Shown here piece by piece: positions 9,800 through 21,709 of a DNA stretch of 64,000 nucleotides (position 1 is the first letter of the stretch; every line of letters starts with the position of its first letter). A program made the translations under genes and the position numbers. The notes under the pieces are model-generated. The model worked only from the letters and a program-made list of their open reading frames with translations. It was not told the origin of the DNA and ran no database searches. The stretch spans positions 4,588,001 through 4,652,000 of the forward strand of contig JAETXT010000006.1 in NCBI GenBank assembly GCA_019188255.1. The letters are read 5' to 3'. Source of the stretch: Verticillium longisporum (Eukaryota > Ascomycota > Sordariomycetes > Glomerellales > Plectosphaerellaceae).

Positions 9800-11608
9800 C
9801 TAACAAGAAATGTCGCTGTCTTGAAAGTCTCCGGCCTCCATCTGACAGCCATCTGCAGTACCAGCTTTGTTCTCTTTCCGAACATAATCAGCAATGTTCT
9901 TCAGGGACTGAGGCGCGTCAGCTGCGTCCATGAAAACCTCAATCACATTCATGCCCTTTCCGCTCTGTATGCCTAGGTCCTGCATCACAGATTCCAAATC
10001 GCCCCATGTCTGGACCCGTCTGGTCCTGACCGGATACAGGGGATCATCTCGAGGAGCCCCAAAGAAAAACGGGGCCTCGAGGTTCCTCCACGGCTGGACG
10101 TCGTTGTAGCTTGCGCTGAACCCGTGAATGAGACGCTCAATGGTATAGCCGCCGTTGTTGATGACGAAGATGATAATGTCGAGGCGGTTCCGGATCATAT
10201 CACTCATGGCCTGAGCGGACATTTGCAGGCTTCCCTCGCCTTCGAAGAGGATCGTTCTTCCGTGCGGCCGGTCGCCGGCTTCCAACATTTCTCTCTGGGC
10301 GAGCGCAGCGCCTTGGGCGGCTGCCAGCGTGTAGCCAATAGACAGCCAGAGGGAAGAGTTGATGAGAATTGTGTCTTCTGGGAGGACGAAGCTTTGTCCT
10401 CCATAGGAGGCTGTTCCCGTTTCGGTGAGGATGATGTCGCCTGGGCGAAACAGGCGGGACACGCGAAGCCAAAAGGTTTGCTGGTCCACCGGCGAACTGG
10501 CAGTTGGTGCTGGTAGATCCTTCAACAGGTCCATGGGGAGGTTTCTGATGGGGGGGCATGGAAAGGTCTTGATCCCTGTGCACGCTTCAAATATATCCAC
10601 GGTATACTGTACGAGCAGTTTTGTTGATGATGTCTCGTCCAGCAGGAAGGGATTAGTTGATTCATCATGTTCGACTGAATTCTTTTCAAAGACGACGGTT
10701 CTGGACACATTTGTTCGCGCACTGAATCCAAATGTGTTGACGTCAGAACGGAGCGGCCCAAAGTGAAGGACCAGGTCGCAGCCGTCGACCCAGTCCTGGA
10801 GGTCTTTATTTCCCATCGAACCGCAAAACATTCCCTTGTAGCCTGGCAGCGTTTCGTTGACGATGCCTTTACCGAAGGGTGTCGTCAGTGTCGGGATCTG
10901 TGAAATTCGGACCAACTCGTTGATTTCTTCTCGGACATGGAAGCGGGCAGCAAAGCCGTCGACCAGAATCATGGGCCTCTTTGCCTCGGCGATCATGCAA
11001 CACAAGACCTGGGCTTTGCAGACCCAAAAACCCGCCAAGGTCGTCGAAGTAAAGAGCCCGGTCAGTGTCGTTGGCCTCGGAACCTTGACAGTGGCCATAT
11101 CAGAAGGCAGCTCAATATAGACCGGCCGGCTCTCCACAAGACACACCCGCAGCACATTGTCAATCAAGCGCGGCGCCGTCTCCGGACAGTCCAGCCTGGC
11201 CTGCGCCACCGTGACGGACCTGTACATGTCGGCAAAGACGCGAAAGTTGCCGTCCCCGAGCGAGTGGTGCAGGCACGCGCCGCCCGCCTGCGCGGCCCGC
11301 GACGGCATGCCGACAATGTGCACGACGGGCACCTTCTCGGCGTAGGCGCCGGCGACGGCGTTGATGGCGGACAGCTCGCCGACGCCGAACGAGGTGGCGA
11401 GCGCGCCGGCGCCCTTGATCCGCGCGTAGCCGTCGGCGGCGTAGCCTGCGTTCAGCTCGTTGGCGTTGCCGACCCAGTGGAGGCCTGCGCGCTGGACGTG
11501 GTCGAGGGATAAGAGGTTGTAGTCGCCCGGTACGCCGTGGACGGCGCCCACGCCGATCTGGCGGAGGCGCGTGAACAGGTAGTCAGCGAGGTCGACTGTG
11601 TCGTCCAT
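9800..11608 (-). CDS. Pyruvate decarboxylase (thiamine-diphosphate enzyme), paralogue
   Basis: Uninterrupted 602-residue frame, slightly longer than yeast Pdc1 (563). The N-terminal PYR domain keeps the residues used for catalysis in yeast: Asp29 in VPGDYNL, Glu51 in NANELNAGYAADGYAR, and His114-His115 in ACLHHSLGD. The central domain is recognisable. The C-terminal PP domain carries the thiamine-diphosphate motif as GEGSLQ (from residue 457) ending in NNGGYTIE (Glu491). The usual yeast forms are GDGS and NNDGYTIE, so the metal-binding Asp is Glu here and the Asp of NNDG is Gly. The enzyme turns pyruvate (or another 2-oxo acid) into the aldehyde plus CO2 in the cytosol. The motif changes and divergent middle make this likely to be an accessory paralogue, possibly with another 2-oxo-acid preference. 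That part is inference. Confidence 0.92.
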   Translation of the reverse strand: MDDTVDLADYLFTRLRQIGVGAVHGVPGDYNLLSLDHVQRAGLHWVGNANELNAGYAADGYARIKGAGALATSFGVGELSAINAVAGAYAEKVPVVHIVGMPSRAAQAGGACLHHSLGDGNFRVFADMYRSVTVAQARLDCPETAPRLIDNVLRVCLVESRPVYIELPSDMATVKVPRPTTLTGLFTSTTLAGFWVCKAQVLCCMIAEAKRPMILVDGFAARFHVREEINELVRISQIPTLTTPFGKGIVNETLPGYKGMFCGSMGNKDLQDWVDGCDLVLHFGPLRSDVNTFGFSARTNVSRTVVFEKNSVEHDESTNPFLLDETSSTKLLVQYTVDIFEACTGIKTFPCPPIRNLPMDLLKDLPAPTASSPVDQQTFWLRVSRLFRPGDIILTETGTASYGGQSFVLPEDTILINSSLWLSIGYTLAAAQGAALAQREMLEAGDRPHGRTILFEGEGSLQMSAQAMSDMIRNRLDIIIFVINNGGYTIERLIHGFSASYNDVQPWRNLEAPFFFGAPRDDPLYPVRTRRVQTWGDLESVMQDLGIQSGKGMNVIEVFMDAADAPQSLKNIADYVRKENKAGTADGCQMEAGDFQDSDISC

Positions 11609-12228
11609 CGTGGAGGTGTCGTGTTAACTGTGTTTGCCAGAAGAAGAGGCAGCAGGTAGTAGTCAAGTTGACTGGTGCTGCCACGAAGCAAGTGACTAGG
11701 GAGGATGATCGAGAAGCTTGTATCGTGATGGATCGAAAGGAACAGAAGAGAAGGCCTTAAATAGATGTGCAATCCATTCACTCACGTTCATGCCGTTTGC
11801 CTGCCTACATTCACTGGGCATATGGAACACGCAGTGAATCAGGGGCACCCAGAAACAGGCAAGAACGAAAAATAGGCTGCCAAAGACAGGCAGGGCAAGT
11901 CTGTCATTGTCACTTACATACGAAAACAACTATGATGCTAGTTTACGTCTGAAGATTTAGGATCAGTCGCATGTATTGTTGTGGGTCGCTCAGGAGAGAG
12001 TCCATGCCTGGCAGACGATCAAGAAGGCACCGTCAACAGCATCACAATTCGCCAGTTTTCCACACTCAACTCGCTTGGTATTAGGGTTAAGTATATATAT
12101 CTTGATACAAGATTGAACGCGCAAGTCGCTCCTCATGACTTCCCAACGCATAGCTCCATCGGCCGCATGGGCCAGGCAGTATCCTCTCAACATTACACAC
12201 GTTGATATTCCACGTACGGCTGGCTAGC
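11609..12228. other. Intergenic, upstream of the pyruvate decarboxylase gene
   Basis: 620 bp holding the promoter of the decarboxylase gene and the 3' end of the next minus-strand gene. No gene or clear motif identified. Confidence 0.5.
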
Positions 12229-14555
12229 CTACGGCTCCGCATCATCAATCACATCCAGGTCGAAATCCCGTATCCTCGGCGGCCGCCCAGAGTTCATACC
12301 GTATTCGTCCCTCCCGCTGGCTCCGGACATGACCGCCAGCGAAGATCGCCCCGCTCCGCCATCGCCATGGTCCCGTCTTCGGCTTCTCGACTGCGGCTCA
12401 ACGTCGCCGCCCCGGTCATACTGTGACCCCGCGCTCGAGGGACCACCGCCTCCATATCGACTCCCCATCCTGCTCGAAGCCCGGCTCATACCGCCGTCGC
12501 TCTCGCTCGTGACACTCGGAGCTGAGCTGTACCCTCCTGCATATGACTGCGGCGACCGTCCCATGCCGTGGTGTCCCTTGTCTTGTGTTGCTCGTCCAGG
12601 AGGATGCCCCCAGGCCCGACCGATACCGATAAAATGCCCGTTCGCAGTGACCGGGCTCATGTTGTCGGAACCTCCTTCGCTTTCTGCCCCACTGCTCGAC
12701 GGCGGCCCTCCGTCATCTTCGCCCTTCCACGTACGCGGCACAATCCAGCAGTGCGACAGCTCATGCGCCGCCTCCTCCATGCCCCGAACCTGTGACGTTG
12801 ACCCGGAGGCGCCCTTCCACGGTGGCACCTTGGCTCCGCGGAGTCGCACCGACAGATGGTACGTCACGTCGTCGCGGTAACGCACTCCCGGCGCATCGAC
12901 CGAAATGCTCGCCAAAATCTGGAGGATTCCGTACACGAGCACCCACCGTCCGCGTCTCGCGACAGCAGGATCCACCTCACCCACGGCATCTGTCTTCTCA
13001 AACTTGACAAAGCCATCAATGAGATCCGACTGCGTAAACTCCGAGCCGAGAATGTAAATGTTTGTCGCCTCCGTGTACGCCAGCTGGACCCGCCTCTCGA
13101 GTGCTCCACCCCTCGAAGTAGACGCCGTCGACTTGCGCGAGCTCTTGAACATGGACGACGACCCCTCTCGACCGCCTCCACCGCCGCCAGTCGCCGGAAT
13201 CGACTCTGGCACGAGTGGATATGGGTGAGGGATCCTCGAAAAGCGCATTCGGTTGTCAAACTCGACAAGAATGTCCGTCATGGGCAGCTCAGCGTCATCC
13301 GCATCGAACCCACGGTTGCCCGACTCGCTGACCATGATCCATTTCCGTCCGGCGCGCGCCTCCGACCCATCCCAGACAATGTCGCGGTTCACCAGATAGT
13401 CGTACAGTGCACCAAAATCGCGTTGCAGCGCCTGCGTGACGCCCCGTGTGAGCCACATGTCTTCGCCCTCCTCCTCTTCCTGCTGCGGCGGCGGCGGCGG
13501 CCAGCATCCGTAGATGCGAGTGTAGTGACCAAGCAGGAACTTTTGCAGCCTGTCTGCAGCCGCCTTGGCCGGACTCTGGGCGAGGGGGCCTGAAGTTGGC
13601 CACATGTCGTGGATCTGCAGGTCCACGAGGCGTTCTTCAGCAGCCTGCACCCGCAACTGCGTTTCGAGGCATGCCCGCTCCAGGAGCGCCCTGGTAATCG
13701 GAGTGAGGCTCTTGAAGTCGGCACACTCTTCCAGCTGATTGTACATGCCGGCGCAGTGGGGAAAACTCTCTTTCCACCCGTCCTCCCACCGTACGTCGGC
13801 TCCCTCCGACCACGCCAAAAGACCGACTGCCGTTTCAGCGTCGTTGCGAACATCATCGATACCTCGTGCCGTGAGGTACTTGATGATAGTCATGACGTTG
13901 TCCGCATCAGCAGGGAGGTAGGCATCGAGTCGGATATGAAGGTCGGTCAGGGCTTGGCATAAAGTGATGCCGACAATGGACGCATGGTAAAGTAAAGCAA
14001 AGACATTGCGCGTCGTGATGTGGTGCCGTAGTTGATCCGTCGTTGTTCATGTTGGAAGGCGTAGGAAAGTACATCTCGTATGAGATCTGGCCGTCTGCCT
14101 CGCCGAAGCTGTTGTCCTCCGACACGGGTGGCGTAGGATGCCCTCCCCTTCCCGTCGCTTGGCCCCCGCGCCGGCCGTCGAAGCGTAGCATGGGCGGCGC
14201 GCCAAGTGGCGAGGGGGGCAGGTAGATGTCCTCTTCGGTGGACCCCTCTCGCAGCATGGTGATGAGTTGACGTGACTCTGTCGCCTCGATGATGTGCGAT
14301 GACAGACGGAAGGACGGATTCGGTCGCGGCGTCTGGCCTTTGTGTCCGAAGAAGATGAGCACATCGCCATTTGGATCCCACAGCTCGGGATCCTTGCGTA
14401 GTTTGTTCCAGCGCTGTACCGGCCTTCCGCCGCCGATCCAGCGCCTGATAGCTGGCGCCATCGTCGGTGGTGGAATGGGCGGCAGCTTGCTGGCTGGTGG
14501 TGGTGCCATCGCCGCAGGGCCTTCCCACGGGGCCGGCTGCTCCTGGGCTAGGCTC

Positions 14556-14587
<32 letters not shown>

Positions 14588-15232
14588 TTGTTGCTGCTGT
14601 TGTTGTTGCTGTCGTTGCACCGGCCCGGGGGCATAAGGACCACTCCCGATGATGCCCTCGTACACGCGCGGTTCTGGTTCGCTGTTGCCGCTGTAGGCCT
14701 GTGGTCGTACCGTCGCGACCGAGTTGGGCCGATGCTCGGAAGATTGGTCTACGCTGCTGCGCCTTTCCTCCTTATCCTTCCGCCTGAACGTGAACGTCTT
14801 AGCGAGCCCTTTCCTCACGTCATCGCTCTTCTTGTCGAGGATGTTTCGAAAACCCGACTTCTCGATGCCAGAAACATCTTCCGTCTTGAGATTGGGCCTC
14901 CTCGGGCCCCGATAGCCATAGTCGTTCTGGTCTCTCCGCTCGGCGCTGGCTCCGCTACCGCCGCTGCTGATGCTCATTGTGCTGACGTTGCGGAAATCCG
15001 AGCCGTGGTCCATGTCCCGCGCCGGCTCCGAGAATTTGAGGAACCGCGCATTGGTCGTGCCGACACCGGTGCCAACAGGAAGGGAATTCCCGGGCATGGG
15101 AAAGTCGGAAACGGTGACATCGTCGCGGTCGTGGCTGACAGCTGACTTGGCTCGACTCCGCGATGCTGTCTTGCCGTCCTTCGTGGCCTCCGTGTTGATC
15201 TTCTTGCGCACGTGAGCGCTACGTCCAGACAT
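12229..15232 (-). CDS. Conserved fungal protein (DUF8004-like), frame broken near 14045
   Basis: The first part (start 15232) is Ser/Arg-rich and disordered. It includes a polyglutamine run of about 20 residues, then an ordered block beginning IRRWIGGGRPVQRWNKLRKDPELW and a stretch DGQISYEMYFPTPSNMN. The rest (VFALLYHASIVGITLCQALTDL... to 12229) is in another frame. The ordered sequence continues smoothly if one base is removed around 14035-14050, and the total then becomes 1000 codons plus stop. No donor/acceptor pair can bridge this. The C-terminal third is Gly/Ser/Arg-rich. The protein is widespread in Pezizomycotina; I know of no assigned function. The DUF name is from memory and should be checked. 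The break is more likely a sequence error than loss of the gene, because both halves look constrained. Confidence 0.75.
14553..14616. repeat. CAG/CAA repeat coding for polyglutamine
   Basis: The minus strand reads mixed CAG/CAA codons, giving about 20 consecutive glutamines inside the disordered N-terminal half of the DUF8004-like protein. The mix of CAA and CAG suggests selection at the protein level rather than a young microsatellite. Confidence 0.9.
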
Positions 15233-17581
15233 GGTGAGCGAGTTGAAGCCCAGAAGACACGGATTTCTGGCGGTGACTGCGGTTCGTCACAGTCTGGCTG
15301 GCAGTCGCAATTAATGGAACGAGCGAAGCTGCCGCTCGACTTGGGGGAAAGGGGTTCTCAAAGGAACGGATTCCAGTCTTGGCCAACGGTCCCGCCTGGC
15401 TTTCTTCTTTTCTTTCTTCCTGTTGGCGATGCGACGTGACGAGGGTCGGGGTGGTAGGCGTCTCGCAACAACTTCAAAGGTGCATCCCCGGCGCCCGTTT
15501 GGTTGTGGATCTTGTGGCAGCTGCCGCGTGCCGAAGCCAATCGCAGCGTGGCTGTGAAGTGGTCTAGTGCCTGTCCGGCTTACCGTACGGGTGTCTGACC
15601 CGTTGTTGCGCCCGCTGTGTTCGGGGGCTTCTGTTTTCGTTCCTTTGACTGGCCGTGAGGGCCGGGGTGCAGGATGAGGGGGAAGCACAGGGCGTCCGTC
15701 GTGACTTCAGCGGCTGTCAGCGTCAGCATTGATCTGGGCGATGACATTGGGAACAGGTCGTCATACTCGTTGGGAGAGAGTGAAGCGGACTGTGATCGGC
15801 TTTTCCATGCCCAACTTACAGCAAAACAGTGAGGGTCCGGGGAGGCGATCCGCAGTGAATTAAGGTCGTGTGCTAGTCGATCTTTTGAAGCGGTAAAGCG
15901 GCGACAGTGTTGGGGCTGCCCCAACTCTTCGGTTCGCGATGGATCGTCGGGTGCTCAGCACTGCTCTTGCGCTATGTTGTATGAGAACGATTGTCGACAG
16001 AAACAACACAAACCATGCGCTTATTTTATACAGACAACGTCGGAAAGGAGAAAGGCCAGAGGATCAAAACGGGCAGCCGGCGCCGCTGCGAGTAAGGAGA
16101 GGGGGCTCCTTACATACCCCATGACACTGGCCTCGATCGTTATCAGCGCCCGCTTGTCTCGTGCTGTCAGATGCTGCTGTTACTCTCTCTCGCTGTCGCC
16201 TTTGCTTTCGACTTCGCCTCTATGGTGCTTGGCACCCTAGCTGCTTCCTTTTCTTCCGCCCGCGCCCACCATTCAGTGACAGCTTCACGAACCCACACCC
16301 ATGGCCAGTCTCGAGTCTCCTGCATGGCCCCGCCGCCGATGACACGCCCCGCCGTTAGACTTTCGTTGCTTTTTGGGAAGGCAAATTGGGACCACGGGCC
16401 CAAGACCGTCGTTTGAGGTTATCGCTAACTGGGGTCTGGCGTGCCTATCACCAGGGTCGCTCCATGGGGGTGTCCTGTCGTGCTACCCACGGCCGTCTCG
16501 CCCCGCGTTGCGAACAAGGGGCTTGAGAGGCCAGCCTTGGGCCGATTGTGATAGCATCTTCGCACACCGCCGTACCGCGATGTATGTGGTCGTGCCCCAG
16601 CTAGAGTAGGTGCGCTATTGCTCTTGAACCACAACGTTGTCTCTTCACCGTGCCCTGGTAAACACAACGACTCTCCCTGGGGTGTAGCTGCGAACGCCCG
16701 CGCAAATCTTTCGATAGTGCTTCGACGCCCAAGTCAAGACCTGTAGCCCCGAGACACATGGCGGCTTCCTCGAGACTGTAATATCCTTTCCAGAGCCGCC
16801 ATCCATGTACCGTTGATGAACCATGTCGTCAGGGAGTGGAAGTCATATCACCGATGGTGAACGCCATCACCCGGACTTTCCATACCTCTTGGGTCTGCCT
16901 CGCCATGTCTGGGTACCTGGCCGCCACGCCTAGGGTCACTGACTACCTGCAGCGTCTGTCATTTTACTTCTGCCATAACATCCGTCCAGGCCGGCCGGCG
17001 GCCAGTATGTTTGGTGCAGTTGGCCATTCCCTGAGGGGGGGGAGCTTGTGAACGGCTTTGTGGCAAGCTGGTAGTCGGCGCCTCTGCCGTTCTCATGACC
17101 CCTTCGAGGGGGACTATTCCAGAGCTTTCATGTGCATGACGGTACACAGCGATAATAAAAATGGCCATGATTGCGCGTGAATGGGAATTATGGTAGGTCC
17201 GTATCCCTGAGGCGCATCAAACTCAATCAGATATCGATGCGATGCAACGACTTGAGAGATAAGCTGTTGACACAGTCTTGTCACGTAATAATTAAGGGTT
17301 TCCGCAGATCCGGACCCTTGTTGCCATGTGCTGCCCATGACCAGGATCCAGGCACGCCATCTCTTTCTCGGCCCACCATTGTCGGGATTTTGGGGTGCGA
17401 TTGCTCAATCGCTCGCTCTGGGGGCAAAAGCGTGGCGGACAACGAGAAAACATTGGCGCCGCACAAGATGTGTGTGGAATTATTCTTGTCGAATGGCGAG
17501 AGGCTTGGTTTCAAAACGAGTCATTGTAAAGAGGCGGTATGCCTAGGGAGAGGACAAAAATAATATTGTGCCGAATGCAAA
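15233..17581. other. Long gene-poor intergenic stretch
   Basis: 2.3 kb upstream of the DUF8004-like gene. Several frames of 60-130 codons exist on both strands, but none has family character or a consistent splice structure. A frame at 16171-16416 begins with a hydrophobic stretch resembling a signal peptide, which is not enough to call a gene. Confidence 0.55.
17556..17560 (-). terminator. RNA polymerase III T-tract for tRNA-Thr
   Basis: Five consecutive T on the minus strand, about 22 nt after the tRNA 3' end. This is the expected Pol III stop signal. Confidence 0.7.
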
Positions 17582-17653
17582 TGCCTCGTACTGGAATCGA
17601 ACCAGTGATCTCATCATTACTAGTGATGCGCTTTACCACTAAGCCAACGAGGC
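17582..17653 (-). tRNA. tRNA-Thr (anticodon AGT)
   Basis: The minus strand folds into a complete 72-nt cloverleaf without intron. The acceptor stem is GCCTCGT/ACGAGGC with discriminator A. The D arm is GCTT-AGTGGTA-AAGC. The anticodon stem is CATCA/TGATG with loop CTAGTAA, placing AGT at positions 34-36. The variable loop is five nucleotides (AGATC), and the T arm is ACTGG-TTCGATT-CCAGT. Internal box B (GGTTCGATTCC) is canonical. A34 would be edited to inosine to read ACU, ACC and ACA threonine codons. Confidence 0.97.
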
Positions 17654-19440
17654 AGTTGATGAATTGCGGAGTTTGAAATAGGAATGATGATGCCTGTGGC
17701 GACTTGGGTCGGAGAGAACTTGGTGCTTCACGCAATCCGATGCATTGATGCAGCAAACGCCAGGTACTGTCAACAGAGCTGTAGATGCTCTCATAGGTCA
17801 TTGAGACGCTGCTCCAGCCATTATTGACATGTCAAGAAGCATCTGAAACGCTTGGTAGCCGACCTGTCGAGGAAAGCTATCGTGTGAATCGCCGTGAGGG
17901 CATGTCAAGAGCTAGATCCTCCGGCACTGCGCTTCGGGGGCACGGCAGATGGCGCTTGCGGGACCGTACCGGCCTAGTTTCCGCGCGAGCTCAATCGCGG
18001 GCTTTGCAACCTTCAAGTGAACAAACGGATAACCCGGCGTTTCCTGTCGTTTTCTTCGTCGGGTTCGGAAGCCTGCCGGATCCATGATGGCAGTGGTCAA
18101 GCCGGAAGACCGGGACATCGGCCAAGAAGTGACGCGTAAGACCGCTGGAGGATCACGGCCCCCAAGGGCTTAGCATCGACAGCATGTGCAGCCAGTTCGG
18201 CAGGGCTCGTAGGGTTCAGTGGCCATGGGCGGTGTCCTTCACGTCATCCCACCCAATCCTCGGCGCTGGGCTTCGCTGGGCCAAGAGGTCGTGAATATGT
18301 GGAGGGCTTGGGACATCCAAGATTGATGTGGGCTGAAAAAGCGTGCCGAGGGCCGCTACCGTGTGTGAATTCTGTTGGGTTCCAACCCGCGGGTGCCGTC
18401 TCTTCACACCAAGGGAGCGAGAATAAGACACGAATCACTGGAGTCCGACTCGTCTGCTTCATATTTTTTTTGGTGCAGCGAAGAAAGGGACGATGCAGGG
18501 CTTAAGGAGGCAGGCACGCAACCCACAGGGCCGTGCCTCTTGCCCATTCTTGCCTCGCATCGTCGCTGCCTCCCTTGAGTCCTTGACGACGACGGAAAGG
18601 GAGGCGCGGTGAAACGACGAAATGGGTGCTGCTTTCCGTCATTCAGTCATACCTCCTTTGCCCCCCACAGCCAGGCCCAGTGTGGCTGATGATTAGCGCT
18701 CTCACAGGGGAGTGGTGCTGCTGTTGCTGATTGGGCCAAGGCGCGGGTGGGCTGCGTATGAGGTCATCGGCCAGCTTGGAGTCGCTACCCTTTTTTTCTC
18801 AGGAGCCGTGGGCCCACGTCATTGTCGCCGTTCCAGGCCACAACAGTAGGTGCTAAGGTTGCGATGGCAGGGCTGGCGTGCACTGCGATTGTAGGGGCGA
18901 GCGCGATTCAATCGAGTGATTCACGACATGGGCGAGCCAAGTTGGATCGTGGTTGGCCGACGCGTACGCAGAGAAAGAGCGACGGCCAGCCAGTTGGCAG
19001 TGGGCAGTGGGCATCGGCACCTGACGCCCGGGAAAGGGCAGGATGCGCAGGCAGGACCTTGACCCTGACTCCGGCTGTGACGCGGCTTGGGGCAATCTCG
19101 TCAGGGCCTGCGACACTACTTAATTCCACGGGCCCGACAGCTGCCTCCAGCTCCGCATTCCCAGGCTCGACTTTTCTCATTCTGATCGTGACAAACTTTG
19201 ACGATTCTAATTATACCTACATAGGTACAACAACGCGTGTCGCATCTTGACCCTCCCGGCCCTTTGGTGCGGCTGCTCCTTCAACGTCTTTCTTGAGAGC
19301 GCGACGCCCACTTGAGCGACCATCACGACCGGCCTCTTTCGATCATACGACTCAAACGCACACTCGTCCTCAAGAACCCTGCATCGCGGACGGCCACCCG
19401 CATCTTACCCACAAAACACGACCCCGACATCTCATCCACC
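17654..19440. other. Long gene-poor intergenic stretch upstream of the second MARVEL gene
   Basis: 1.8 kb with no supportable gene. The proximal part (19200-19440) is the promoter and leader of the MARVEL gene. It includes a small inverted repeat, tacctacataggta, near 19213-19226. Confidence 0.55.
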
Positions 19441-19981
19441 ATGGTTTCCCTCGGCCTAGTGACGATCGCTCAGATCGTAGCAGTCGTATTCTGCATCATC
19501 GAGCTTGGTCTGTCCGGCTTTGGTACGTTTGCTCTCCGCCCTCTCCAATGCGCTGCTCTGGTTTCTCGTGCTGACTTGCCTTTTCGCAGTCGCCAGCGCC
19601 TACTGGTGGCACTCGCCCGACATTGTCAACTTTATCATCTTCTGCAGCGTTTGGTCGCTGCTCGTGCTGGCCTACCTCATCCTGACGCCCATGTTTATGG
19701 AGCGCCTCTTCCACCAGCTTGTCTCGCTCGGCCTCCTCGCTGTGACGACTATTTTCTGGTTCGCCGGCTCCATCGCGCTCGCGACGTGGACGGGAATGCC
19801 CAAGTGCGACAACTCGTGGTGCGGCTCGGCTCAGGCGGCCGTCGCGTTCGCCTTCTTCATCTGGGCCATCTTCACTGGCCTGCTGGTGCTTGACATTATG
19901 ACAGTGATGCGCTCGCGCGGCCACTCGACCTCGCACGCCAAGGCTGGCCATGGCAACGGCGCCACCGACCCCGGTGTCTGA
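19441..19981 (+). CDS. MARVEL-domain membrane protein
   Basis: Two exons, 19441-19522 and 19590-19981, with a 67-bp intron at 19523-19589 (gtacgt...ttcgcag). The product has 157 residues. The join gives LGLSGFVASAYWW, which restores a continuous first hydrophobic segment. Four membrane spans follow the MARVEL layout: about residues 5-30, 39-61, 68-88 and 112-134. A short loop with two cysteines (PKCDNSWCGSA) precedes the last span. The C-tail is short and His/Gly-rich. The start is in a good context (caccATGG). It is a predicted plasma-membrane or secretory-pathway protein. It resembles the 5456-6076 protein only in topology. Confidence 0.9.
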
Positions 19982-21709
19982 GCGCCGCTCTGAGCGCATC
20001 GCCCAATGCCTGAGCATATAAAAACGCGGCAAACGACGGCAAATGAACGAGTGCCGGATTGCGGTTGATGGCTGGAGAGATACCCCCTTTTTTATTTCTT
20101 GACTTTACGACTGATGCAAGACTGGATATTCCCCGGAGCAAGGTTGTCTGCTGCTTTCCTTTTGATTTCATTCTGGCGCAGGATGGGGGTTGTTGGGGGG
20201 ATTGCGGGTGTGGCTGGCAGCCTTTTGCATTACCACTACCATAGGCACGTGTCTGCGACTGCGATCCGATGGATACCTTGCAAGTGCGACTTTGATGATC
20301 ATAGCGATGGGCAGTTGGGTAGGCAGGGTAATGGAGGTAGTTGAATCTACAGATCCCCGTACCAATTTAGATGCTACCCTTGTCCTACCATTTCCATGCT
20401 AAACCCAGCCTCTCTTCGTTGTCGCCGCCTCTTCGGCGATGTTCCCTCTTCTACCTTGACAGACAGATAATGTGCATCGTGGTCGGCGCCTCGAGGCACC
20501 AAGGCACCGCCTGACGAGCCGGTGCCTTGTACTGGCCAAGAGCCCGGCCAGTAACGTCAAGGGCGCAACCTCAAGGACGTCAGTGAAGCCCCATGACAGC
20601 GAATGACAGCGCCAGGCGGCCGCACGCTGTCCCCGCGCCGTCTGCACTAGCACCCCTGCCGATCTGTCGGTCAACCCGTCGTCCCAAGCCCCCCCCCGTC
20701 CGAGCAAGCAAGGCATGGGCAAGGTAATAATAAGCTTGAGCTCAAGCTCAAGCACAAGCCTAGCGATCAGCGAGGAGCTCGACTTCGCAGGGCGCAGACC
20801 CTCCATTCGCCGAGGTCACCTGGCAACGAGGACAGAGACTCGGCAGCCCTGACACACAAGATTGGAGAAAGTTATCCTACCTGTTCGGTGCCGCCGCCGA
20901 CGACCGCCGCCGCCCCGCTCTCTCCCAAGGCTACCAGACCCCAGAAATCTCGTTTCCCGCTTCTTGTCGTACCCTCTCCAGCCCGGCCCATACCCCTCAC
21001 ACACCTCCCGGGATGTCCAAGGTTCTACAAGGTCATGCCAACCCCACGTGCTAACGCAAAGCATTCTCTACGGCCTTGGAGACCGCTCTTCTCTCCGGCC
21101 TCTCCTCAGACATGGCATGACGCCGTCTTCTGCCGAACCACCTCGAGAGACACGATACCGCATCCGTCCATGAATCCGACCTTGGGATCTTGGGTGTGCC
21201 TCCCACGTTGCGAGGTTTCAGCGACCTGACTTTCCCATCCTGGCCCAGTAACCCTGTCTGCCTTCTCCAGACCAAGCTTGCTCGCTCAACCCGAACCCCT
21301 GTCCGCATCTGAACTCGGAAGTCATTGGTGACGATCGCTGTTCCTACCCACCACGTTTTTTTTTCCCTATCTGTCGTATAATGACGGCGGTGCAGTATGT
21401 GGGCGATCCCCGAGCTTGCGATTCGACCGGCGCGCCGTTCACCAAGGTACCCTGCCTTACTCGAGTCTTGCCTGTGTGTTGTGCTCGCAGCATAAGATGT
21501 TGAGCTCACCCGCCCCTCCGTTGCCCGTCCCTCGGGTCTTGTAGTTTGACGGTAGCTTTTTTCCGCCTCCTCCCGCATAGCTCCTCCTCCACCGCTTACT
21601 CTTGCTCTTGCTCTTGCCGTGGGACAGATTCTCTGATCAGTCATCAAGTCAATTGAGCCAGTTGACTCTTTATTGAAGTCAACCCACCCCTTCACAGCTT
21701 GTCGTCAAG
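19982..21709. other. Long intergenic stretch, promoter of the GDPD gene
   Basis: 1.7 kb without a supportable gene. The last few hundred bases are pyrimidine-rich, as in fungal promoters. A self-complementary GAGCTC/AAGCTT-rich patch lies near 20732-20760. Frames around 20862-21695 look random. Confidence 0.55.

Noticed and set aside
14035..14050. Programmed +1 ribosomal frameshifting in the DUF8004-like gene
   Set aside because: No known slippery codon, stop-codon pause site or stimulator is visible, and other single-base breaks in the window suggest sequence error first.
16171..16416. Possible small secreted protein, 81 codons with hydrophobic start
   Set aside because: Only the first 30 residues look like a signal peptide. 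The rest is random, there are no paired cysteines, and the start context is poor.
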